From an uncultured Clostridia bacterium (GTDB lineage: Bacteria; Bacillota; Clostridia; TANB77; CAG-508), in contig CANQTX010000018.1 of the NCBI GenBank assembly GCA_947626885.1, positions 1 through 39,819 on the forward strand: DNA of 39,819 nucleotides. The letters are read 5' to 3'. Below, one piece after another: positions 29,547-38,267 of this stretch. Both the position numbers and the translations under genes were made by a program. The notes under the pieces were generated by a model that searched no databases, had not been told where the DNA came from, and was given only the letters and a program-made list of their open reading frames with translations. The first letter of the stretch is position 1. Each line of letters opens with the position of its first letter.

Positions 29547-30467
29547 ATGGGAAAAACATATATTTTTGGACATAAAAATCCAGATACAGATTCTATTGTA
29601 TCTAGTATTGTTATGGCGGATTTTGAGAAAAAATTAGGAAATTCTGAGGCTATTGCTTGTCGACTAGGAAATATTAATAAAGAAACAGAATTTGTTTTAC
29701 AGTATACAGGAGTGAAAGCACCAGAGTTGATAGAAGATTTAGAAGATGGTGCAGAAGTTATTATGGTTGATACAGCAAATGTGGCAGAAGTAATTCCCAA
29801 TTTGGATAATGTAAAAATTAAAAGGATTGTTGATCATCATCAAGTACTATTGCATACGGCGTATCCATTATTTTATAGAGCAGAACCAGTAGGTTGTACA
29901 GAAACCATTATGTATAAATTGTATAAAGAATATGGATTAGAAATAGATAAAACAATAGCAACCTTAATGTTATCAGCTATTATTTCTGATACATTATTAT
30001 TTAAATCACCAACTTGTACAGAAGATGATAAAAAAGCAGCAAAAGAACTTACACAAATAGCAGAGTTAGATTATGAAGTCTATGGTATGGAAATGTTAAA
30101 AGCAGGAACAGATTTAAGCTCATTTAGTATAGAAGAAATATTAAATCTAGATGCAAAAGCCAACGAATTTAAAGGCGTCAAGGCAATTGTGGCTCAAGTA
30201 AATACTGCTTCCATTCCAGAAGTTATGAAAATGAAAACAGAATTAGAAGTTGGTATTCAAAAAATTATTGCAGAAAGGCAGTTAGATTTATTTATGCTTT
30301 TGATTACTGATATTATTGAAAGTAATACACAAACCATAGCTATGGGAAATAGAGCAGATATTGTTGAAAAAGCATATCATGTAAAATTAGAGGATAATAC
30401 AGCTTTTCTAGAAGGTGTGGTATCTCGTAAAAAACAAGTAATTCCTGTAATAACAGAGAATGCATAA
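29547..30467 (+). CDS. ppaC: Manganese-dependent (family II) inorganic pyrophosphatase
   Basis: FGHKNPDTDSIVSSI, VDTAN, VDHH, SAIISDTLLFKSPT and DHHA2-like C-terminus. Confidence 0.95.
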   Translation: MGKTYIFGHKNPDTDSIVSSIVMADFEKKLGNSEAIACRLGNINKETEFVLQYTGVKAPELIEDLEDGAEVIMVDTANVAEVIPNLDNVKIKRIVDHHQVLLHTAYPLFYRAEPVGCTETIMYKLYKEYGLEIDKTIATLMLSAIISDTLLFKSPTCTEDDKKAAKELTQIAELDYEVYGMEMLKAGTDLSSFSIEEILNLDAKANEFKGVKAIVAQVNTASIPEVMKMKTELEVGIQKIIAERQLDLFMLLITDIIESNTQTIAMGNRADIVEKAYHVKLEDNTAFLEGVVSRKKQVIPVITENA

Positions 30468-30529
30468 ATAAAGATATAGTGTTAAACTGATAAAATAGGT
30501 ACGATATATATAATGGATATGTATAGTAT

Positions 30530-30754
30530 CTATTTTTTTTTATTAGGATAAGGTTTTATCTCATCAGTTCTATACAGTAAATAATCTACACTAGTTTGAT
30601 AGAAGTCAGCTAATTGGGATAACAATTCTAATGGAATACTTCTTCGACCCAATTCGTAATAAGAATAAGCAACTTGCGAAATATTGAGAATATCACCTAA
30701 TTGTTTTTGGGTAAGGTCGTTATCCTCTCTTAAATTTTTAATACGTGTTCTCAT
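30530..30754 (-). CDS. XRE-family HTH transcriptional regulator
   Basis: IKNLREDNDLTQKQLGDILNISQVAYSYYELGRRSIPLELLSQLADFYQTSVDYLL. Confidence 0.93.
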   Translation of the reverse strand: MRTRIKNLREDNDLTQKQLGDILNISQVAYSYYELGRRSIPLELLSQLADFYQTSVDYLLYRTDEIKPYPNKKK

Positions 30755-30844
30755 TTTTTTTCCTCATTATTTAATTTCATAAAATTTCAAAATGATAAGT
30801 GTGTAATCATTTAAAAAAATTATAGAATAAAACAAAATGTTATA

Positions 30845-30884
30845 TTGACTTTTAAAACATAATGTTTTAAAATGTTAATATAAT
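30845..30884 (+). promoter_or_regulatory. Promoter with 23-bp palindromic putative operator
   Basis: TTGACT-17 nt-TAAAAT; TTTTAAAACAT-A-ATGTTTTAAAA (30850-30872) spans the spacer and -10. Confidence 0.6.
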
Positions 30885-30905
30885 ACAAAGGAAGAGGAGA
30901 ATGAT

Positions 30906-32274
30906 ATGAAACATAAAAGAGAAATATATGGTAATAAAGGTATTACCTTAGTAGCATTAGTAGTAACAATAATTGTTTTGTTAATTTTAGCTGGTGTAAG
31001 TCTAAATTTAGTATTAGGAGATAATGGTATTATAACAAGAGCACAAGATGCCGTAACGAAATATAAAGAAGCAGAAGCGGAGGAACAATGGCAAATGGAT
31101 AATTTTATGATGGCATATGAAGATAAAGTGGGATTTGCTAGGAACCTTCAGTTACAAGGATTTTCTGTAGCTATAACAGATAACGGATTTATAGCAGCAG
31201 ATACAGAAAATGATGTTCTATATCGCTATAACGATCGGCGGTGCTTTGGTGTCAACAGAGACTTTACAATACTTGCCAGAAGATATTTTTGAATTGCGAG
31301 ATCGAAGTGTTATTGGCATAAAACAAGAAGGGAATGAATCATTCTACTATGATTCGGGTAACGTTATTGATTGGGACTTAGATTATGTGGCAATACCGAA
31401 ATCGATTAATGGGGTGGATATAGATTCCGCTGGAATTAAGACCCAAGAACAACTTAAATACGAACTCTCGTTTGGTGATAGAATTGTCATTATACCAAAT
31501 GGGGTTAAGGTTATAGAAGGTCATTCTTTTGATTGTTCCAATGATTGCACAATTGCTCTTCCTCCAACTATTCGTAAGATTCGGGATCGAGTCGTTCTGT
31601 TATTGTAAGGATTTATCAATTGTTCTTCCTTGGCGGTTGTACAGAATTGTGTTATCATGCGTTTAAAAGTACGACTTTCAAATGTGGCTTCAATGTTCCA
31701 AATTCTATCTCTTATGCGAGTGAAGAGGTATTTAAATTTAGTGAGTTGCCTGAGTATGAAAGTGGTGGTTATTACGATGATGAATTTCCTTTCTTGGTTC
31801 ATGGTAAATATATTAGTGAATATGTCGGAAATGAGAAAGTTGTGAGTATTCCGCCAGGATTTGTGCGGTGTGGGATATAGGGCCTTCAGGTATTTTAGTG
31901 GCGAAACTATCAGACTTCCGTCTTCTTGCTTAGAATTAGGGGACGAGGCATTTAAAGATATCACTGTCGATAATTTCGAGATGGAGGGTTACGTGGAGAA
32001 GATTGGTGGTGAATGTTTCAGGTATGCGAGAATAAATAGTCTTCAGTTTAAGGAGGGACTAAAAGAAATATGCGACGGAGCTTTTTCAGGTGCTGAAATA
32101 AAAGATATCTATCTTCCTAAGGGAGTTTTAGAGATTAAACCTAATGCATTTGATGATCTAGGGACAGGGTGTACTATTCATTGTTCAGATGAGTCAGTTT
32201 ATAATCTAGTTATTTCAAAACTTACTGGATACGGTGACCCTAGTGTTATATGTGACAATTGGAATCAACATTAA
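30906..32274 (+). pseudogene. Pilin-type leader followed by BspA-like leucine-rich repeat protein, broken by about three frameshifts
   Basis: KGITLVALVVTIIVLLILAGVSLNLVLGDNGIITRAQDA leader, then LRR_5-like text (VVIPNGVKVIEGHSF-type, RLPSSCLELGDEAFKDI, FKEGLKEICDGAFSGAEIKDIYLPKGVLEIKPNAFDDL) distributed over ORFs 30906-31292, 31210-31608, 31620-31880, 31861-32274 in alternating frames. Confidence 0.7.
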
Positions 32275-32738
32275 TTTTTTTAGAGTACCATGATAAGCGA
32301 TAACATTTCTAGATTTATATAATTTATCAATTAAAAACTAATAAAAATTCACAAGTTAACTTTTTTGTGAAAGGGAATGTAGGAGAAATTCGAGCATGGG
32401 TTTTGTGGCGTGTTGTACTTTGGGTTTTAATAGCGTACATCTCATCTATTAAAAATAGTGTTGTTATCTTAAATATATTATTATGTATTGTAACATATAT
32501 TATAGTTTTATTATATTTTCTTATCCTATTGTTTAGGAATAAAAAGACCAAGTTCTGCGTCTATCTATAGAAAAATGTTTTTATTCATCGATAATTTAGT
32601 AGTATTGATATTGAGAGAAGCATTGTGACTTTTTAAAAGAAAAGCTGATTTCATTTTGTTTAAGTAAAGACAGAAAAACTTTACAAATTTGCTTAATTTT
32701 AATTGAAAACTTTTAAATAGTTTTATTTTGTAAGAAAA

Positions 32739-32763
32739 GAGGGTGTTCGGTTAGAACACCCTC
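32739..32763. other. GC-rich perfect hairpin in AT-rich intergenic DNA
   Basis: GAGGGTGTTC GGTTA GAACACCCTC; followed by TTTTCTT when read on the minus strand. Confidence 0.6.
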
Positions 32764-32992
32764 AAAAAATAAATATGGAATTATTTTAGAAATTTCACCA
32801 AAGATGATTTCTGCATGAATGTGTTCTTTAGATTTTAAATTCTGGAGTCTTAATATATTAACCTAATATTTAGATATAAGAAAAAGTATCCTTAAGAAAA
32901 ATATAAGAATAAAACATGTAAATATGTTGAAAACTAGCAAAAAATGTTATAAAATAATAAAAAATTAGATAGCTAAAGTATGAGGTGATATT

Positions 32993-34711
32993 GTGGAGTT
33001 AAAGAAAGACAAAGGAAATATCAAAATTCTTGCAATATTTGTAATTATTTTATTAATAATAGTAACAGCAATTTTTGTTTTTTATCAGAGTCATACAAAG
33101 GAAAATAGTGTGCAACAAAATGAACCATATGAATATTTTCCACTTTATGCTGCAGATGGTACAATGGGAGTGGTAGATAGGCAGGGAAATGAAGTGATAA
33201 AACCTGAATATACAGATGTCTACATTCCTAATTTATCTAAAGATGTTTTTATTTGTTTTAATAATGAACAATATACTTTACTTAATAAAAAAGGAGAAGA
33301 AATTTTTAAAGAGTTTGATGAAATTTCACCTATGATCATTTCTGATGAAACTTTAGAAATGGAAAAAAACACTTTAGTTTATAAGAAAAATGGTGCTTAT
33401 GGCCTAGTAGATTTATCCGAAAAAACGCTAACAGATGCTATTTATGAAGAAATTAAAACATTGGAAAATAAACCGGGATATATACTTGTAAAGAAAGATG
33501 GTTTATATGGTGTTCTTGATGCAAAAGGAAATACAGTGATAGATGCTAAATATTATTCTATTAAGAGTGACGAATATTGTTCTGAAACAGATGGTTATGA
33601 TAAAACAGGATATATTATCTCAGAAAAAACGGATTCGGGAATTCTTTATGGTTATGTTGATTATCGAGGTAAAGTATTGGTGTCTCCTAAATATGAATCT
33701 ATTACTAGAGCATTAGAATATGAAGAAGATACTGTTTATTTAATTGTGATGCAAAATGGAAAAAAAGGAGTATTAAGAAATAAGAAACAAATTATAAAAA
33801 ATAAATTTCAGTCTATTAATTATTACAATATGTCTAATATATTTATTGTAAATAAAAATGGAAAATATGGATTTTATAATGCAGAAGGAAAAGAAATTTT
33901 AAGTCCACAATATACCAGTTATTCTATAGCAGGAAATTATATATCTGTTGAAAAAAATGGAAGTGCGGAATTATATGATATGCATGGTAATTTAGTCAAT
34001 CGTGATCGTTATAAAAGTATTATTGAAACAGATAATCCTGATTTTTTTATCGCAGAGAGTGGGAATGGATACTATAGTATCATAAGTAAAGATATTCAAA
34101 TTGACGATAAATATACTAATATTACATATGCCTTTGAAAATTACTTTATTTTTACGAACGAAGAAGGAAAATCTGGTGTATTAGATGCGTATAGTGGTAT
34201 AGAGATTGAACCAGAATATGATTATATTATTGTAACAGGTACAGTAAATGCATTAGAAGCTAGAAAAGAAAATATGGTAGATATATATTCTGAAAAAATA
34301 GAAAAAGTAGCGAGTATTTCAGAAGGTGTTGTAGAAAATATAGGGACAAACTATTTAGTAGTATATTCTAATTCTGAAATGCAATATTTTAATAAAGCAG
34401 GAGAACCTGTTACTAATGCAGAAGTATATCCTGATTTATCATTATATGCTATTCAAAAAGATGGAAAATTTGGTTTTGTCGATAAAACAGGAAAAGTTGT
34501 TGTAGACTGTCAATACGATATTGTAACAGAATTAAATGAATATGGATATGCAGGCATTTGTCAAGAGGGAAAGTGGGGAGTACTAGATAGTAAAGGCAAA
34601 GAGATTGTTGTTCCTACTTATGAAATTGAAACATATTATTTTCCTCAATTTATTGGAAAATATCAATTAGTAGATACAGATGGTATCCATTGTTTAGAGC
34701 TTCAAAAATAA
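32993..34711 (+). CDS. Membrane-anchored WG-repeat protein
   Basis: N-terminal TM then repeated G(x)YG(V/F)(L/V)D..G..(V/I)i..kY units; GTG start after GAGGTG. Confidence 0.88.
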   Translation: MELKKDKGNIKILAIFVIILLIIVTAIFVFYQSHTKENSVQQNEPYEYFPLYAADGTMGVVDRQGNEVIKPEYTDVYIPNLSKDVFICFNNEQYTLLNKKGEEIFKEFDEISPMIISDETLEMEKNTLVYKKNGAYGLVDLSEKTLTDAIYEEIKTLENKPGYILVKKDGLYGVLDAKGNTVIDAKYYSIKSDEYCSETDGYDKTGYIISEKTDSGILYGYVDYRGKVLVSPKYESITRALEYEEDTVYLIVMQNGKKGVLRNKKQIIKNKFQSINYYNMSNIFIVNKNGKYGFYNAEGKEILSPQYTSYSIAGNYISVEKNGSAELYDMHGNLVNRDRYKSIIETDNPDFFIAESGNGYYSIISKDIQIDDKYTNITYAFENYFIFTNEEGKSGVLDAYSGIEIEPEYDYIIVTGTVNALEARKENMVDIYSEKIEKVASISEGVVENIGTNYLVVYSNSEMQYFNKAGEPVTNAEVYPDLSLYAIQKDGKFGFVDKTGKVVVDCQYDIVTELNEYGYAGICQEGKWGVLDSKGKEIVVPTYEIETYYFPQFIGKYQLVDTDGIHCLELQK

Positions 34712-34748
34712 AAATGTGTGTCTTGGAATGAAGTAAAAAAATAGTGAA

Positions 34749-36011
34749 ATGAGAAATAAAATGAAAGTGATTGTTATTGGTGGAGGGCCAGCAGGAATGA
34801 TAGCAGCAATTACAGCTGCTAAAAATGGTAATGAAGTCATATTACTAGAAAAAAATAAAAATTTAGGAAAAAAATTATTAATTACAGGAAAAGGAAGATG
34901 TAATATTACAAATGCTATACCAATGGAAGAATTTATCAGAAACATTCCAGGAAATGGTAAATTTTTATATAGTGTTTTTCAAAACTTTACGAATCAGGAT
35001 ATTATATGTATGATGAAAGAAAATGGATTATTAGTAAAGAAAGAGAGAGGCAATAGAATTTTTCCCATTACAGACAAGTCTATAGATGTATTAAATGTAT
35101 TTTTAAAAGAATTAAAAAAATATCAGGTAGTTATAAAAAACAATAGTAATGTAAAACATATTCTAGTAAAAGATAATCAAGTAACAGGAGTTATATTAAG
35201 TGGAGGAGAAAAAATAAAAGCAAATAAAGTAATTTTAGCAACAGGAGGAAAAAGTTATCCGTTAACAGGTTCAACGGGGGATGGTTATATTTTGGCTAAA
35301 GCATTAGGACATACCATAGAAAAAATACAGGGTTCATTAGTTCCGCTAGAGGCAGATAAGAAAATTTGTCAAGCATTACAGGGGTTATCCCTAAAAAATG
35401 TTAAGATTCAAGTAAAAGATACCCAAAACCAAAAAATGATATATGAAGACTTTGGGGAGATGTTGTTTACACACTTTGGTGTTAGTGGACCAATCATATT
35501 AAGTGCTTCAGCTCATATATTACGCTATAAAGATATTGATGAGTTATTAAAAGAAAGAAAAATTATATTATCAATCGATTTAAAACCAGCACTTGACAAA
35601 GAAACATTAGATAAAAGAATTAGAAGAGACTTTTTAGTGTTTAAGAACAAAGATTTTAAAAACAGTTTAGAGAGGTTATTGCCACAAAAAATGATTCCTC
35701 AAATAATAGAATTGTCTCAAATTTATCCAAACAAAAAAGTAAATGAAGTTACAAAAGAAGAAAGAATAAGACTAGTAAATATGATAAAAGAATTACAAAT
35801 TATCATAACAGGATTACGACCAGTAGAAGAGGCTATTATTACTGCAGGAGGTATAGCAACAAAAGAAATAAATCCTAAAACAATGGAATCAAAGCTAATA
35901 AAAGGATTATTCTTTGCAGGTGAAGTCATAGATGTAGATGGATATACTGGAGGATTTAATTTACAAATTGCTTATTCTACAGGGTATACAGCAGGAATGA
36001 ATTTAATTTAG
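34749..36011 (+). CDS. HI0933/BaiN-family NAD(P)/FAD-dependent oxidoreductase
   Basis: VIVIGGGPAGMIAAITAAKNG, GKKLLITGKGRCNITNA, ATGGKSYPLTGSTGDGY, GEVIDVDGYTGGFNLQIAYSTG. Confidence 0.93.
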   Translation: MRNKMKVIVIGGGPAGMIAAITAAKNGNEVILLEKNKNLGKKLLITGKGRCNITNAIPMEEFIRNIPGNGKFLYSVFQNFTNQDIICMMKENGLLVKKERGNRIFPITDKSIDVLNVFLKELKKYQVVIKNNSNVKHILVKDNQVTGVILSGGEKIKANKVILATGGKSYPLTGSTGDGYILAKALGHTIEKIQGSLVPLEADKKICQALQGLSLKNVKIQVKDTQNQKMIYEDFGEMLFTHFGVSGPIILSASAHILRYKDIDELLKERKIILSIDLKPALDKETLDKRIRRDFLVFKNKDFKNSLERLLPQKMIPQIIELSQIYPNKKVNEVTKEERIRLVNMIKELQIIITGLRPVEEAIITAGGIATKEINPKTMESKLIKGLFFAGEVIDVDGYTGGFNLQIAYSTGYTAGMNLI

Positions 36012-36020
36012 GAGAGAAAA

Positions 36021-36653
36021 ATGTTTAAAACCATAGAACAAAAGGTTTCAGCCGAAATTGTAGAAAAAAAGTCAAGATTTATTGCAAATGTGTTTTATGT
36101 TGTATCTGTAGAAGAGGCAGAAGCAAAAATCAAAGAAATTAGTAAAGAGCATTTTTCTGCTAGACATCATTGTTATGCTTATCGAATTTATACAGAAAAT
36201 GGTATTATTAGTAAAGCTAGTGATGATGGAGAACCTTCAGGTACTGCTGGAGCTCCTATATTAAATATATTAACTACAAAAGAAATGAGTAATGTTTTAG
36301 TGATTGTTACAAGATATTTTGGAGGAATATTACTTGGAACAGGTGGTCTTGTAAGAGCTTATACAGGAGCAACAATAGAAGCGTTGGGAAAGGCAAAAGA
36401 GATTCAAAAAGTATTAGGATTTGTAGTGAAGTTACAAACAACGTATTCTGATCTAGAAAAGTTTAAATATTATTTAAAACAACATCAAATTCCAATTATA
36501 GAAATAAATTTTGGAGAGATAATAGAATTAATCGTAGAAATGACAGAAGAAGAACTAGAAAAAATAGAAAATACAAAAGGAGGATTGCATTTTAAAGTGC
36601 TGACCGTAGAAGTAATAACCCAAAAATATATTACAACTGAAAATGCAAAGTAA
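36021..36653 (+). CDS. YigZ/IMPACT family protein
   Basis: KKSRFIANV, FSARHHCYAYR, SDDGEPSGTAGAPIL, TRYFGGILLGTGGLVRAY. Confidence 0.93.
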   Translation: MFKTIEQKVSAEIVEKKSRFIANVFYVVSVEEAEAKIKEISKEHFSARHHCYAYRIYTENGIISKASDDGEPSGTAGAPILNILTTKEMSNVLVIVTRYFGGILLGTGGLVRAYTGATIEALGKAKEIQKVLGFVVKLQTTYSDLEKFKYYLKQHQIPIIEINFGEIIELIVEMTEEELEKIENTKGGLHFKVLTVEVITQKYITTENAK

Positions 36654-36656
36654 AAT

Positions 36657-36960
36657 ATGAAAATAATTGATTTTCTAAAGGAAAAATTTAAATCTATATT
36701 ATTAAAAAAAGTACCACTATTGCCTAAAGTGATAGTGCCAAGTGGTATCAATTTGCAAAAGAGAAAATATTAATGTTACATTAGATAGTATGTATCATCA
36801 TGTAATAGTTGTTGCTAATTTAGGTGGAGAAGATATTAGAATAGATCCAACAAATCAAACTGCTATTGATAAGCAACAAGATATCTTTAAAATAAGGAAA
36901 AATCAATTCAAGAAATTTCGAAAGAAGATTTAGAAAAAATCTTAGAGCTAAGCGGACAAT
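36657..36960 (+). pseudogene. Degenerate gene fragment (possibly transglutaminase-like remnant)
   Basis: MKIIDFLKEKFKSILLKKVPLLP... ends at a stop; YHHVIVVANLGGEDIRIDPTNQ continues in another frame, then a further break. Confidence 0.4.
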
Positions 36961-37000
36961 ATAAATTATATGATAGAGATAAATCTATACTGAATATTAT

Positions 37001-37067
37001 AAAAAAACTTCTAATATGTTTCTATTAACATCTTAAACATGTTAATAGAAACATATATTAGAAGTTT
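37001..37067 (-). terminator. Long-stem terminator downstream of spo0A
   Basis: AAACTTCTAATATGTTTCTATTAACAT / ATGTTAATAGAAACATATATTAGAAGTTT, ~27-bp stem with 2-nt bulge, 7-nt loop; T7 tract on minus strand. Confidence 0.75.
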
Positions 37068-37113
37068 ATTGTTTTGCATATTTCTTATTAGTAGCATTGT
37101 AGCATTATTGATT

Positions 37114-37923
37114 TTATGCACTTTTTAAATCTAAACGTAATTTATCTGCTATCATAGCAATAAATTCACTATTGGTTGGTTTCCCTTTATTGGAATTAAC
37201 TGTATAACCAAAAATATTTTCAACTGTTTCAATTTGTCCTCTATTCCAAGCTACTTCAATAGCATGACGTATAGCTCGTTCTACTCTAGATGGAGTCGTT
37301 TTATATTTTTTAGCAAGATCTGGATACAGTTGCTTGGTAATTTGATTAATCACTTCAATGTTATCTACTACCATAATAATACCATCTCTTAAATATTGAT
37401 ACCCTTTAATGTGTGCAGGCACACCAATTTCATGGATAATATTTGTAACTTTTACTTCTAAAATTTCTTCTTTTGTAGCTTGTTGACCGATATTAACATA
37501 TGATGGTTTTGTATCATTTGCTATAGTGTGTGTTTGGAAAGCTACTGGTTTATTAACTAATTCTCTTATTCTTTTCGCTAATACATCCATTTTGAAGGGT
37601 TTTAAAATATAGTATTGTGCACCTAAATTAATAGCTTGTGCAGTAACATTATCTTGTCCAACTGCAGATAACATAATGCAAATGGGAAGAGGAATGTTAG
37701 TATGAATAAGTTTTTCGAGAACACCTAGACCATCTAAATGTGGCATAATAACGTCTAGTAAAGCAATAGTAGGCTTATCTTTTATAATTTTTTCATAAGC
37801 CTCTAAACCATCTTTCGCTGTTGCAATTACCTCCATATCTTCTTGTGTTTGAAAATATGTAATTAATGTTGAAACAAAATCTAAATTGTCATCTGCAATT
37901 AATATTTTGATTTTTTCTTTCAA
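37114..37923 (-). CDS. spo0A: Sporulation master response regulator Spo0A
   Basis: Receiver domain ADDNLDF...[13 protein letters not shown]-terminal [19 protein letters not shown]...[23 protein letters not shown] start after AGGAGGG. Confidence 0.98.
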   Translation of the reverse strand: MKEKIKILIADDNLDFVSTLITYFQTQEDMEVIATAKDGLEAYEKIIKDKPTIALLDVIMPHLDGLGVLEKLIHTNIPLPICIMLSAVGQDNVTAQAINLGAQYYILKPFKMDVLAKRIRELVNKPVAFQTHTIANDTKPSYVNIGQQATKEEILEVKVTNIIHEIGVPAHIKGYQYLRDGIIMVVDNIEVINQITKQLYPDLAKKYKTTPSRVERAIRHAIEVAWNRGQIETVENIFGYTVNSNKGKPTNSEFIAMIADKLRLDLKSA

Positions 37924-37968
37924 AATAATCCCTCCTAAAATAAAAATGTGTAAATATTTACAACACGA

Positions 37969-37997
37969 ATTATATTATTTTAAAATTTGAAATGCAA
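37969..37997 (-). promoter_or_regulatory. Sigma-A-like promoter of spo0A
   Basis: Minus strand TTGCAT-17 nt-TATAAT. Confidence 0.55.
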
Positions 37998-38047
37998 TAG
38001 ATTTTTGCTTAAAATGAGGCATTTTCGTATTTCATATTTCTACTTTT

Positions 38048-38054
38048 TTCGACA
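38048..38054 (-). promoter_or_regulatory. Spo0A box (0A box)
   Basis: TTCGACA on plus = TGTCGAA on minus, exact core consensus, ~125 bp upstream of the spo0A start. Confidence 0.55.
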
Positions 38055-38163
38055 AATGATTAAAAGACATAGTAAAAATAGGAAAGAATAGGTAAGAATC
38101 AAAAGAAGTGCACTCGTGAAAATGAAGCTATATTTTTATAGTTTGATAGGTTTTGAAATGACA

Positions 38164-38193
38164 TTGCAGATATTATTGATTCTATGGTATAAT
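38164..38193 (+). promoter_or_regulatory. Sigma-A-like promoter of serine dehydratase gene
   Basis: TTGCAG-18 nt-TATAAT. Confidence 0.5.
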
Positions 38194-38267
38194 GAAAAAG
38201 AATACAATAATAATGAAATAGATTATAAGGAGGAAAGTGGAAGTTTTCCACTGAAAATAGAAAACAT

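Noticed and set aside
31521-31964. 147-aa minus-strand ORF across the LRR region
   Set aside because: Antisense of LRR-like sequence; no recognisable motifs, no RBS noticed.
32367-32570. 67-aa hydrophobic ORF with GTG start
   Set aside because: No convincing RBS; overlaps another hydrophobic ORF on the opposite strand; too weak to call as a gene.
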